From Deltaproteobacteria bacterium (lineage in GTDB: Bacteria; Desulfobacterota; Desulfobulbia; Desulfobulbales; SURF-16), in assembly GCA_029933005.1 (NCBI GenBank), contig JAOZOY010000010.1:1-56791 (forward strand): DNA of 56,791 nt. Direction: 5' to 3'. The notes under the pieces were generated by a model. It ran no database searches and was not told where the DNA came from. It saw only the letters and a list, made by a program, of their open reading frames with translations. Both the position numbers and the translations under genes were made by a program. Below, piece by piece: positions 1 through 8,248 of this stretch. Each line of letters opens with the position of its first letter. Within the stretch, counting starts at the first letter, position 1.

Positions 1-70
1 GTGCATTGTTGAACATTTACGGAATAGCGTTAATTTGAATTAAGCAGGTTCATTTGAGTAGTTATAATCC

Positions 71-1009
71 ATGACATCCTCCATTAATCTGTCACATGGC
101 GGCGCCGAATTTTTTCAGGAACCGCGCAACGACTGGAAAAAACCCGCATTTTTAACATTAGTGGTTCATCTCCTGACCGTGATTTTGGCCCTGCTGCCGG
201 CTTCTTTTTTTGAACCGAATCTGAATATTGAGGAAGTCTATACGGTTGATCTCTTTGACGTCATGGAGGCCAGACCAGTTCAACAAAGTGCGCCTCCTCC
301 TCCGCCGGTTGTCAAGCAGGAAGTTGTCAAACAGACTCCTCGCCAGACAAAACCTCTGATATCGGAAGCCCCCCCCGCGCCTGAAATTACTTCAGGGCCG
401 GTGGAAGTGATTTCACTTGCCCCCCGGCTTGTGAAAAAAGATTTACGGAAAAAAAATAAGGCGGCGGCGCAGCAGGAGAAAAAAAAGTTGTCCAAGGCTC
501 TGGAGAAAATCCAAAGCAGGGTAAGGGCTGATCAGGAAAGAGTAAAGGCTGATCAAGAAGCGAAAAAAGCGCAGGAATCTGCCAATGCCGCTGTAGAGAA
601 TGCCCTGGCTCAGCTTCGTGCCTCAATTCACACCAGCCAAGCACGGACGGCTGCTGTCAGTAAGGTTGGCAGTTCCTCCGGTGGTCCGGGAAACCGGGGT
701 CGGGCAAGTGCCATGGATGCGGCATTGAAACAGTATTATGTTGCGGTTTCTCGGCAAATTCATAAATTTTGGATTTTGCCCGATCTGCAGGATTGGGGAA
801 AACAGTTGACAGCTGTCTATGTTGTTCATGTTCGCAGGGACGGCATTGTTAAAATGAGTTACATGGAAAAAAAATCAACCGATCTTTATTTTAATCAATT
901 TGTTGAAAAAACAATACAGGAAGCCATGCCCCTGCCGCCTTTTCCGGATGGACTCAAGGAGAAGGAACTGGAGATAGGACTGGTCTTTCATCCCAGCGGG
1001 TTGGAGTAG
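71..1009 (+). CDS. tolA: TolA/TonB-like energy transducer
   Basis: 312 residues with the TolA/TonB layout. There is a short cytoplasmic N-terminus, one membrane segment at about residues 25-47, a proline-rich stretch (about 74-80), a long Lys/Ala/Glu-rich probable coiled coil (about 120-185), and a C-terminal TonB/TolA-type domain (about 215-312) with the usual VxVVxVxxDG-like strand. The family links the inner-membrane TolQR motor to the outer membrane through the periplasm. TolB follows on the same strand, which favours TolA over a siderophore TonB. TolQ and TolR would lie upstream, outside the window. The ATG at 71 has no clear ribosome binding site. Two small mobile elements separate it from tolB. 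Confidence 0.75.
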   Translation: MTSSINLSHGGAEFFQEPRNDWKKPAFLTLVVHLLTVILALLPASFFEPNLNIEEVYTVDLFDVMEARPVQQSAPPPPPVVKQEVVKQTPRQTKPLISEAPPAPEITSGPVEVISLAPRLVKKDLRKKNKAAAQQEKKKLSKALEKIQSRVRADQERVKADQEAKKAQESANAAVENALAQLRASIHTSQARTAAVSKVGSSSGGPGNRGRASAMDAALKQYYVAVSRQIHKFWILPDLQDWGKQLTAVYVVHVRRDGIVKMSYMEKKSTDLYFNQFVEKTIQEAMPLPPFPDGLKEKELEIGLVFHPSGLE

Positions 1010-1029
1010 ACAGGATAGTTATTTTTTAT

Positions 1030-1137
1030 GTAAGCGTTCACCAGCACCTCATCTTCGTCCGTTTGGGCCTTCTCACATAGAGGGGCTATAGTTCAAAGGC
1101 CCGAACGAACGAATCTAAGGCACTGGTAAACGCTTAC
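1030..1137. repeat. Family D palindromic element, copy D1
   Basis: 108 bp bounded by GTAAGCGTTCACCAG on the left and its near-perfect inverted counterpart CTGGTAAACGCTTAC on the right. GTAA...TTAC ends of this type are typical of IS66-family insertion sequences. I find no matching 8-bp direct repeat at its borders, so this copy may be old or rearranged. With A1 it fills the gap between tolA and tolB. Confidence 0.75.
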
Positions 1138-1164
1138 AGACTCGGGGTTTTAGTAAATAAGTAG

Positions 1165-1318
1165 GTAAATATTCGGCTAGCACCCCAATTTCGTCCGATT
1201 CGTCTTACTCACATATGACTAATATAGCTCGCAAGGCGACTTGAACGAACTTGGGGTGCTATCCAAACATTTACAGACCGAGTTTTTCGAAACTTTTTCA
1301 CACAAGCCGAATATTTAC
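1165..1318 (+). mobile_element. Family A IS66-type MITE, copy A1
   Basis: 154 bp with a perfect 14-bp terminal inverted repeat (GTAAATATTCGGCT). It is flanked by a perfect 8-bp target duplication ATAAGTAG at 1157-1164 and 1319-1326. There is an inner palindrome (GTAAAT...ATTTAC to about 1274) followed by a 44-bp tail ending in a third terminus. It has no coding capacity, so it must be moved in trans. It lies just before tolB and lengthens the apparent tolB frame upstream of the true start. Confidence 0.9.
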
Positions 1319-1354
1319 ATAAGTAGCCCCCCGGTGAAAGGTTACATTTTCATT

Positions 1355-2647
1355 ATGAAAAAATATTATTTCTTTTTATTGACGATCATTTCCGTCAGTT
1401 TGCTTTTGCCATTCTCCGTCATGGCAAAAAGAGTGAATCTCGATATCACTGCGGCAGGAGTACGTCAGGTGCCTGTGGCTGTTCCCGGGTTTATCGACAA
1501 AAGTCAGCCGTCTGTTTTATCCGGGACCGGTAGGGAAATGGCTGCATTACTCAGCCGCGCCCTGGAATTTCACGGTTTTGTCAAAATCATTCCTTCTGCT
1601 TCCTATAACAACGGTCAGGATACGGACTGGAGCACTATTGGCGCTGATTTTGCCGTTTTGGGCCAATATGTTTCAAGCGGCAGTAAGCTGATTTTTGAGC
1701 TGAGGCTGATTAATGTTATGGAAGGCAAAATGATTCTGGGCAAGCGCTACCAGGCTTCACCGGCCAAGAAGCGGGTGATGTTGCTGAAATTCGCCGATGA
1801 GGTTATTCTCAAGCTGACCGGTAAACAGGGGGTCAGCAATACCAGAATCGTTTTTGTTTCGGATGAAAGCGGCAAAAAAGAGGTTTATGTCACTGATGTG
1901 CTGGGGGGGCAGGTCAGGCAGATCACTAAACATCGTTTTATTGCGGTTTCTCCCCGGTTTGTTCCAAAGAGCAATAAAATAACCTATACCTCTTACCATA
2001 ATGGCAATCCGAATCTTTATCTCACTGATCTTGATCTAGGCAAAACAACCAGAGCTATTTCCCGTCGCGCAGGTTTAAATATGGCTCCGGCCTGGTCGCC
2101 GGACGGGAAAACCATGGTGATAACCTTGAGCAAGGATGGTAATCCTGATCTTTACCTGATGCGAAGCAATGGGAAAATTATCAGAAGATTGACCAGAAAC
2201 AGCGGCATTAATGTTTCGCCGAGCTTTTCTCCTGACGGCAAAAAGATAGCCTTTGTATCGGACCGTAACGGCAGACCGCAGATTTATGTCATGGAACTCA
2301 AATCAGGCAAAGTCCGACGAATTACCTACCAGGGGAATGAAAATACAACACCGAGCTGGTCGCCCCAGGGTGACTGGATTGCCTATACCGCCGATCTTGA
2401 AGGGAATTATCAAATTTTTCTGATTCGGCCTGATGGCGGACAACCAGAGCAACTGACCTCCACATGGGGTGATCATGAATCACCAAGCTGGTCGCCGGAT
2501 GGCCGGCAGATCATTTTTTCAAGAAAACGCAACGACAAAAGTGAAATTTGCCGTATTTTCCATAATGGCAAGGGGATAAAATCTTTATATAGATTAAAGG
2601 GAAATCAGACTCAGCCCCAATGGTCAACCTGGCTGAAAAATTTTTAG
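1355..2647 (+). CDS. tolB: Tol-Pal system beta-propeller protein TolB
   Basis: 430 residues from the ATG at 1355, matching the usual TolB length. A signal peptide (Lys-Lys, hydrophobic core, cleavage after about residue 24, SVMA) is followed by an N-terminal alpha/beta domain and a C-terminal six-bladed propeller with repeated PxWSPDGxxIxFxSxRxGxxxIY motifs. TolB is periplasmic and works with Pal and TolA in outer-membrane constriction. The frame is open upstream to 1241, but that part is encoded by mobile element A1; the signal peptide and the purine-rich GGTGAAAGG ahead of 1355 fix the start. The usual next gene, pal, is absent and ybgF follows instead. Confidence 0.95.
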   Translation: MKKYYFFLLTIISVSLLLPFSVMAKRVNLDITAAGVRQVPVAVPGFIDKSQPSVLSGTGREMAALLSRALEFHGFVKIIPSASYNNGQDTDWSTIGADFAVLGQYVSSGSKLIFELRLINVMEGKMILGKRYQASPAKKRVMLLKFADEVILKLTGKQGVSNTRIVFVSDESGKKEVYVTDVLGGQVRQITKHRFIAVSPRFVPKSNKITYTSYHNGNPNLYLTDLDLGKTTRAISRRAGLNMAPAWSPDGKTMVITLSKDGNPDLYLMRSNGKIIRRLTRNSGINVSPSFSPDGKKIAFVSDRNGRPQIYVMELKSGKVRRITYQGNENTTPSWSPQGDWIAYTADLEGNYQIFLIRPDGGQPEQLTSTWGDHESPSWSPDGRQIIFSRKRNDKSEICRIFHNGKGIKSLYRLKGNQTQPQWSTWLKNF

Positions 2648-2785
2648 GTATTTGCCAAACTTCTGGCCGGTTATGTTTTCAGTCATGACTTGTGGGCTTT
2701 TCATGTCTAAAGAAGTGGTGAATTGCCAATCCCTTTGCCCCTTTGCCTCTTTGAACCTCTGCCCCTTTGAACCAAGGTACTTCAT

Positions 2786-3847
2786 ATGAAAACAGTTAAT
2801 CTTCGTTTAGTCACTCTTCTTTGCTGTCTGCCACTTCTGCTCTGCCACTGTGCCTCAACCCAGGATGTCCAGAATCTGAACATGCGACTGCGCACTTTGG
2901 ACAATAAGCTTGTGGAAATGGAAAAAGATGTGGTGCTTGTTCAGAATACGGCCGGCACCTCGGTCGATCGGGTGCAGAGACAACAGGCGGGACTCGGTGA
3001 TTCTGTCGACAGCCTTCAAACAGAATTGCTGCAGGTTAAGGGACAGCTTGACGAAAGCAGACATCGTTCGAGGAATTTGCAAGAAGCAAACACGGAACTT
3101 CTGGCCGAGATTGACCGCCGTATGTTGGGGTTGACTGCCACGGTTGCGGATTTGTCCGAGCGTCTGGCCAGACTTGAAAGCGATGTATCAGGAATACGGG
3201 CAGCGAGAACCAGAGAGGCGACTGCCCGCGCAGAGGCGGCGGCCAGGGAGGCTAAAAGGGCAAGGGAGAAAGCAAAAAAGAAAATGGAGCAGGCCAGGAG
3301 TACCAGGAGTATCAAGAGCGCCAGGAGTACCAGGAGTACTGGTGATCAGATCCATGAAATTGTTCCGGCCAAGGCTAAGATAAAAGGCCGAAGAGTTGCC
3401 ACGAGCACAGTGGCCCGAACCAGTGAACCTGTCCGGGTCCATAAAACTGCCAAAATTGAAAAGGCGAGCGGACCGGGCAAGGAAATCTATGATGAGGCAC
3501 TTTCCCTGTTCAAGGCTAAAAAATATCAGAAATCCTATGACCTTTTTTCAACCTATATTGAAAAATATCCATCCGGCAAACTGACGGTGAATGCGCGTTT
3601 CTGGGCCGCTGACTGTCTGTTTAAGCAGAAAGAGTATGCGCTTTCCATCCTGGAATATCAAAATGTCATTGCCGACCATCCCCGGCATGCCAAGGCGCCT
3701 GCCGCTCTTTTGAAACAGGGGTTGGCCTTTGAGGCTCTGGAGGATAATGACACGGCAAAAATTGTTTATAAAAAAATATTATCTGATTATTCAACGAGCG
3801 ACCAGGCAGCAACGGCCCGTAAGAAACTTGACAAGCTTGGTAAGTAG
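2786..3847 (+). CDS. ybgF: Tol-Pal accessory protein YbgF/CpoB
   Basis: 353 residues. An N-terminal export signal (residues 1-22) ends in LLLCHCAS, which could be a poor lipobox or a Sec signal. It is followed by a coiled coil (about 28-135), a Lys/Arg/Ser/Thr linker and C-terminal tetratricopeptide repeats (about 230-353) typical of CpoB/YbgF. CpoB coordinates the Tol system with peptidoglycan synthesis in the periplasm. It lies 138 bp after tolB; the gap holds only a CCCTTTG-rich low-complexity stretch (about 2730-2775). Start at ATG 2786 with AAGG 8 bases upstream. The basic linker (about 150-190) is unusual and is partly built from a DNA minisatellite. Confidence 0.85.
   Translation: MKTVNLRLVTLLCCLPLLLCHCASTQDVQNLNMRLRTLDNKLVEMEKDVVLVQNTAGTSVDRVQRQQAGLGDSVDSLQTELLQVKGQLDESRHRSRNLQEANTELLAEIDRRMLGLTATVADLSERLARLESDVSGIRAARTREATARAEAAAREAKRAREKAKKKMEQARSTRSIKSARSTRSTGDQIHEIVPAKAKIKGRRVATSTVARTSEPVRVHKTAKIEKASGPGKEIYDEALSLFKAKKYQKSYDLFSTYIEKYPSGKLTVNARFWAADCLFKQKEYALSILEYQNVIADHPRHAKAPAALLKQGLAFEALEDNDTAKIVYKKILSDYSTSDQAATARKKLDKLGK
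3294..3341 (+). repeat. In-frame minisatellite in ybgF linker
   Basis: Imperfect 9-10 bp units of the type CCAGGAGTAC are repeated about five times, encoding alternating Arg, Ser and Thr (ARSTRS-like) in the linker between the coiled coil and the TPR domain. Unit number may vary between strains. Confidence 0.7.
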
Positions 3848-3935
3848 TCAGGTATTGAAATTTATCTCTCACGGAGTCACAGAGAAGAAAATTTAGTGGT
3901 CTTCGTGTTTTTCAAGATTAACAAAGGATATCCGT

Positions 3936-5168
3936 ATGAGTAATAAAGGATATTTCGGCCAGTGGGGAGGCGCCTTTATTCCCGAAGTTCTCTTTGAGAC
4001 TTTCCAGGAATTAAAGGAGGCTTTTGCTGAAGCCAGGCAAGATGAACAATTCTGGCGGGAATATGTCAACCTCATGTCCACCTATTCATGCCGGCCTACG
4101 CCGCTGACCTTTGCTGAAAATCTGACCCGTCATTTTGGTGGCGCCCGGATTTACATTAAACGGGAAGACCTGAACCATACCGGCGCCCACAAGGCCAACA
4201 ATGTCATGGGCCAGGGAATGCTGGTTAAACGCATGGGCAAAAAAAGAGTTATTGCCGAGACCGGCGCCGGCCAGCATGGCGTTGCCACCGCCACCATGGC
4301 CGCCAAATTCGGTTTTGAGTGTACCATCTATATGGGCGAAGAGGATATTATGCGCCAGCGGCCCAACGTTTTTTGGATGGAAAAACTCGGGGCAACAGTT
4401 GTGACGGTGACCTCCGGCACCAGAACCCTGAAGGACGCTATCAACGAGGCTTTCCGGGATTGGGTCACCCGCATGGATGATACCCATTACGTTCTTGGCA
4501 CGGTCTGCGGTCCCCACCCCTTTCCCGAGATGGTGGCCTGGTTTCAGTCCATTATCGGCCAGGAGGCAAACCGGCAGATCCAGGAGCAGTTCGGCGCGCT
4601 TCCGGACCGGGTGTATGCCTGCGTGGGCGGCGGTTCAAATGCCATGGGCATCTTCCAGGGATTCCTTGATCATCCCGAGGTTGAACTTGTGGGAGTAGAG
4701 GCAGGCGGCAGAGGGCTGGATTCGGGCCGGCATGCCTCGAGACTGGCCGGGACGGACGGTTCCGCCGGGGTAGCCCAGGGTTATAAAACCATGTTTCTCC
4801 AGAATGATGAAGGCCAGATGCAGGACACCCATTCGGTTGCTGCTGGCCTTGACTATGTCGGGGTCTCGCCCATTCTTGCCGATCTTTGGGAAAAGGGGCG
4901 TGTCCGCTTTGAGGCGGCCACCGACGAAGAGGTCATGGCGGCCCTTGATCTGACCATGAAGAAGGAAGGACTCATTCCGGCCCTGGAATCATCCCATGCC
5001 TTTGTCCAGGCCTTTAAAGAGGTTGGTGACATAGAGACGGACAAGGCGGTTATTATCAACATGTCTGGCCGGGGCGACAAGGACATTTTTACCATTGCCC
5101 ACGCCTTTGACGATCCGTCATGGAAGGAATTTATCATCGCAAAGGGAGACGAATATGTCGCTCGCTGA
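3936..5168 (+). CDS. trpB: Tryptophan synthase beta subunit
   Basis: 410 residues. TrpB condenses indole with serine using pyridoxal phosphate. The PLP lysine is K86 in HTGAHKANN, the catalytic glutamate is E108 in AETGAGQHG, and the phosphate loop is GGGSN at 231-235. Length and motifs are those of the ordinary TrpB1 type that pairs with TrpA. Start at ATG 3936 with AAGGA about 9 bases upstream. It overlaps trpA by 14 bases, so the subunits are translationally coupled. The rest of the tryptophan pathway is not in the window. The 88 bp before it contain a CACGGAGTCACAGAG-type intergenic repeat (about 3868-3915) with no visible gene. Confidence 0.97.
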   Translation: MSNKGYFGQWGGAFIPEVLFETFQELKEAFAEARQDEQFWREYVNLMSTYSCRPTPLTFAENLTRHFGGARIYIKREDLNHTGAHKANNVMGQGMLVKRMGKKRVIAETGAGQHGVATATMAAKFGFECTIYMGEEDIMRQRPNVFWMEKLGATVVTVTSGTRTLKDAINEAFRDWVTRMDDTHYVLGTVCGPHPFPEMVAWFQSIIGQEANRQIQEQFGALPDRVYACVGGGSNAMGIFQGFLDHPEVELVGVEAGGRGLDSGRHASRLAGTDGSAGVAQGYKTMFLQNDEGQMQDTHSVAAGLDYVGVSPILADLWEKGRVRFEAATDEEVMAALDLTMKKEGLIPALESSHAFVQAFKEVGDIETDKAVIINMSGRGDKDIFTIAHAFDDPSWKEFIIAKGDEYVAR

Positions 5169-5928
5169 GGATATCAAACAGATACAGTCGAAGCAGGACA
5201 AGAAAATTCTGCTCATGACCCATATTGTTCTGGGCTATCCTTCCTTTGAGGTGAACAGGGGGGTGGTTCGACAGATGGTGGAAAACGGCGTTGATCTCAT
5301 TGAGATGCAGATCCCCTTTTCCGAACCTATGGCTGACGGCCCGGTGATTGTCAAGGCGAACCAGGACGCCCTGGAAAATGGGACCACTGTGGCCCAATGT
5401 CTGGAATTTGCCGCTGAAATCACGGAAACATATGATATTCCCTTCCTCTTCATGACCTATTACAATATCCTTTTCAAATACGGAGAGGAGGATTTTTTCA
5501 AAAAGGCAAAAAAAATCAATATCAAGGGACTGATCGTGCCGGACATGCCGCCCGAGGAAGGGGAGACCTATTTCAGCCGGGCCAGAAAATACGAGCTGGC
5601 ACCAATCATGATTTTTGCCCCCACATCAACAAATGCCAGAATGAAGAATCTGGCCGGATATGGCGACGGTTTTATCTACTGTGTGGCCAGAAAAGGGGTG
5701 ACCGGTACACAGACCAGCTTTGATGACGAGTTTAACAACTATATCGGCCGTTGCCGTCAGGCCACGGATCTGCCCCTGGCCGTGGGTTTCGGCATCAGCG
5801 CCAGAGAGGATGTTGATTACCTGATCGGCAAGGCCGATATCGCCGTGATCGGCACAAAAACCATCAAGCTGGTGGAAAAAAAGGGTGTCGATTCGGTCGG
5901 GCTTTTTATTAAGGGCTTGCGGAGATGA
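5155..5928 (+). CDS. trpA: Tryptophan synthase alpha subunit
   Basis: 257 residues, a TIM barrel that splits indole-3-glycerol phosphate and passes indole to TrpB. The catalytic acids are E50 (LIEMQIPFSEP) and D61 (MADGP), matching E49 and D60 of the E. coli enzyme. The phosphate loop GFGIS lies near the C-terminus. Loop 1 reads HIVLGYPS rather than the common TAGDPD form, so this is a somewhat divergent but intact enzyme. Start at ATG 5155, inside the end of trpB, with GGGAG 8-12 bases upstream. A hairpin terminator follows. Confidence 0.95.
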   Translation: MSLAEDIKQIQSKQDKKILLMTHIVLGYPSFEVNRGVVRQMVENGVDLIEMQIPFSEPMADGPVIVKANQDALENGTTVAQCLEFAAEITETYDIPFLFMTYYNILFKYGEEDFFKKAKKINIKGLIVPDMPPEEGETYFSRARKYELAPIMIFAPTSTNARMKNLAGYGDGFIYCVARKGVTGTQTSFDDEFNNYIGRCRQATDLPLAVGFGISAREDVDYLIGKADIAVIGTKTIKLVEKKGVDSVGLFIKGLRR

Positions 5929-5974
5929 TTGGTCTCATTCAATCTCATTAATTTAAGTACTTCTCGGAAAAAGT

Positions 5975-6010
5975 CCCCCTTAGAAAAGGGGGATTCAGGG
6001 GAATTTTTTT
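5975..6010 (+). terminator. Rho-independent terminator after trpA
   Basis: Stem CCCCCTT (5975-5981) pairs with AAGGGGG (5986-5992), followed closely by a run of seven T (6004-6010). It lies about 45 bases after the trpA stop and just before the end of the convergent gene at 6009, so it could serve both directions. Similar CCCCCTT...AAGGGGGATT hairpins are also common dispersed repeats. Confidence 0.65.
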
Positions 6011-6890
6011 AAGTTAATGGTATTGTGGCTGAATGACTTGGATTGGACGAGCCTGCGCATCCCGGCCAGTGAGATGAATCTGTCCAGTCGGCGAGTTGAT
6101 CCAGGGCTGTCAGGCTTTCACCAAGCCCCTCTTCCTGGTGAGGTTCCAGGGTGATGAGCGGTTTGAGATTGTTTTCCTGGAGATAGCTGAAAAAATCGCT
6201 GAAATCAAAGATGCCTGTTCCCACGGCCAGATGCTCGTCGATCCTGCCATGGTTGTCATGGAGATGGAGCTGCCCCAGCCAGGGAGAAAGTTCCGGCAGC
6301 CAGTCGTGCCAGGAGTTTCCGGCAAAGGCCAGAACATGGCCCACATCCAGGCAAAAACAGCTATAGGGTGAATCAAGGGCGGTCAGCATGCGTCGATGCT
6401 GTTTCGGGCTTCGCTCATAGGTGTTTTCCAGCATGAGCGGCGTCTTGTGTACAATCGCTGTCTCCAGCAGTTCCCGCCAGGCCTCAAGGGAGTATTTGAA
6501 CCATTCCTTTTCTTTGTAGGCATGCTTATTTTCCTCGAAACCAAGATGACAGACAATGGATTTTGGCCCAAGGACGGGAATCAGGGCAAAGGCCTTTTTC
6601 AGTTTTTCCCGGCTCACCCGGCGAATATAGGGATCAATGGCTCCGGGCGAAAGTTCATAAAATGGGGCGTGGATGGTGCAGGAAAGGCCGGCGTTGCGGA
6701 GCTTGTCCCCAATTGTCTGAAAGTCATCAATGCTTTGAGTATAGAGGACGTCTCCCTCCAGACCGATCTCGGGTTGAATCCGGTTTTCGATAAACCGGTC
6801 AATATCCCGCTGCAGCCGGTAAAATGGTGCGTTGACAAAACAGCAGGAGGTGATGTGGAGGTAGTCTTTTGCCTTGTTCATGAGTGCCAC
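6009..6890 (-). CDS. Sugar phosphate isomerase/endonuclease-IV-fold TIM barrel protein
   Basis: About 293 residues of the xylose isomerase-like/AP endonuclease 2 superfamily. Visible metal-site motifs are HAPF early, CHLGFEEN, MLENT (conserved glutamate), LDVGH, LHLHDNHG (double His-x-His) and ITLEPH. Together these match the conserved His/Glu/Asp ligands of the fold. The true substrate cannot be read from sequence; the family includes sugar isomerases, epimerases and endonuclease IV. Translation probably starts at GTG 6890, or ATG 6881. The start lies 3 bases after the stop of the Trm112-type gene, so the two are coupled. The C-terminal 20 residues are low complexity. Confidence 0.75.
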   Translation of the reverse strand: MALMNKAKDYLHITSCCFVNAPFYRLQRDIDRFIENRIQPEIGLEGDVLYTQSIDDFQTIGDKLRNAGLSCTIHAPFYELSPGAIDPYIRRVSREKLKKAFALIPVLGPKSIVCHLGFEENKHAYKEKEWFKYSLEAWRELLETAIVHKTPLMLENTYERSPKQHRRMLTALDSPYSCFCLDVGHVLAFAGNSWHDWLPELSPWLGQLHLHDNHGRIDEHLAVGTGIFDFSDFFSYLQENNLKPLITLEPHQEEGLGESLTALDQLADWTDSSHWPGCAGSSNPSHSATIPLT

Positions 6891-6893
6891 GAG

Positions 6894-7064
6894 TTATTCT
6901 TTTAAAGGTTTGGCCTCATCAATCAGCATAATCGGGATGTCATCACGAATTTCATAAACAAGTTTACATGCTTCGCACACCAACCCGTCTTTTTTTTCAT
7001 TCAATTGAACCGAACCTTTGCATTTCGGGCAGACGAGAATATTAAGCAGTTCTTTTTTAATCAT
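6894..7064 (-). CDS. Trm112 family small zinc-ribbon-like protein
   Basis: 56 residues beginning MIKKELLNILVCPKC, with two Cys pairs (CPKC and CEAC) and ending in IPIMLIDEAKPLKE. This is the standard pattern of the Trm112/YcaR family. Eukaryotic Trm112 activates methyltransferases; in bacteria the small proteins often sit beside LPS genes such as lpxK and kdsB, role unclear. The start is set by CAGGAG 6 bases upstream of the ATG. It is the first gene of a two-gene minus-strand unit with the TIM-barrel protein. Confidence 0.88.
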   Translation of the reverse strand: MIKKELLNILVCPKCKGSVQLNEKKDGLVCEACKLVYEIRDDIPIMLIDEAKPLKE

Positions 7065-7150
7065 CTGAATCTCCTGCGGGTTAATTTTTGTTCAGAGTCT
7101 GCAAGTTGTTACAGTTGCAGGCCGATCGGTCAAGTTATATCAGATGGCTC

Positions 7151-7345
7151 TTAATACTGCAGCGACATTTTCTACAAACACATCTGCTGAGCCGTCATTC
7201 CGGCATGTTTTCAGCCGGAGGTAATCGTAGACTCCGATCCCGTGATGTTGCCTTTGTATGACTCTGAAAATCCCGGATCGAAGTCAAAGCTTATCTCTCG
7301 ATAAGGACTTTCTGGAATGACGGGAAAATAGCGCTGAAGTATTAA
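7151..7345. mobile_element. Family B palindromic MITE-like element, copy B1
   Basis: 195 bp with imperfect 22-bp terminal inverted repeats (left TTAATACTGCAGCGACATTT, right arm ending CTGAAGTATTAA, 19 of 22 matching). Inside is a second inverted repeat, GTCATTCCGGCATG near 7194 and GGAATGAC near 7314. A second copy is at 23903-24052 and a relic at 11799-11904. Its interior carries GGTAATCGTAGACTCCGA (7220-7237), a core shared with other repeat families here. It fills most of the 296-bp gap 7065-7360; nothing else is visible there. Confidence 0.75.
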
Positions 7346-7360
7346 GAACAAGATGGGGAT

Positions 7361-8248
7361 TCATCTACGGTGCCTGGCGTGCCTTTTTTCAGTGTGGCGG
7401 GCGATGCGGTTTGTTTTGGCCTCAATCCATTTCCATTGGAGATGATCAAAGAAAGAAAGATGTTTTCCCAGGTTTTTTTTATAGGCGCGAAATAAAAAAA
7501 GACGCTCTTCATTAGAAAAAACACCGTTTTCCCGGCTGCTGTAATTAAATTCAGCAAAGGCCTTAATCGGCCAGCGAAATTGCTGTAGCCGGTTTTGATC
7601 CACTCGTTGCAGGTCAAAAAGAGCAAGAGCGGGTTCTTTCGTGTCAAGACCGGCCAAAAGCACATGGGTGGCATTGAAGTCCTGATGATTGAATCCTTGC
7701 TTATGCATTATAACGGCATAGCGGGCAACAGCCTGCAGGATATTTTTTCTCTTTTCACTGTTTTCGGGTCCGACAAGTGATTCAGGCTTATTTCTGATAA
7801 GATACTCAAGTTGGACGTAAGGCGAAAAATCTTCGGTAAGGAGAAAAGATTCCACTGTCCCATCATCAAACATCTTTTCACCCATGGCAATGGGAGTGGC
7901 AGTGGCTAAACCATGCAGGCGAAAAGAACAAAAATGAGCAAACTCCTTGCCCCCCTCGGAACACCAGGAAAATAATGATGACTCAATTATTTCACCTTTC
8001 TGTTGTTTTTCCCGCTCATGCCGTTTTAGAAAAAAAACTGATCCGTCGATGTTGAAACGTAAGACTGAACGATCCTTTTGTTTTTTTATGATGGTACCGT
8101 TTTGCAGATCATAAATTGCCTTGAAAGAATCAGCGCCTATATTCGCCAATTTTTCAAGAAAATCCGTGTTAAACACAATGTGCCACTTAATACCTCTCTC
8201 TTTGCCCTGCTTCTCAGCTGTTTGCACCGGTTCCGCCAAATCCCGCAT
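7361..8248 (-). CDS. LPS core heptose kinase, RfaP/WaaP type
   Basis: 295 residues with the WaaP/RfaP kinase fold. A Lys in FLKRHER serves as the phosphate-binding lysine, HKQGFNHQDFNATHVLL is the catalytic loop (Asp in HQDF), and ALFDLQRVD is the metal-binding Asp. WaaP-type enzymes phosphorylate heptose I of the LPS inner core on the cytoplasmic face, which strengthens the outer membrane. The ATG overlaps the waaG stop by one base (TGATG), so the two are coupled, and waaG-waaP is the classical order. Specificity for heptose is inferred from context. Confidence 0.8.
   Translation of the reverse strand: MRDLAEPVQTAEKQGKERGIKWHIVFNTDFLEKLANIGADSFKAIYDLQNGTIIKKQKDRSVLRFNIDGSVFFLKRHEREKQQKGEIIESSLFSWCSEGGKEFAHFCSFRLHGLATATPIAMGEKMFDDGTVESFLLTEDFSPYVQLEYLIRNKPESLVGPENSEKRKNILQAVARYAVIMHKQGFNHQDFNATHVLLAGLDTKEPALALFDLQRVDQNRLQQFRWPIKAFAEFNYSSRENGVFSNEERLFLFRAYKKNLGKHLSFFDHLQWKWIEAKTNRIARHTEKRHARHRR

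Noticed and set aside
1-43. Possible C-terminal tail of a TolR-like protein before tolA
   Set aside because: One frame is open to a stop at 41-43, but the 13 residues carry no TolR/ExbD signature, so no call can be supported.
1030-1318. CRISPR-like or REP-RAYT repeats
   Set aside because: Repeats are dispersed singly, not in spaced arrays, and show 8-bp target duplications; this is transposition, not CRISPR, and no RAYT gene is present.
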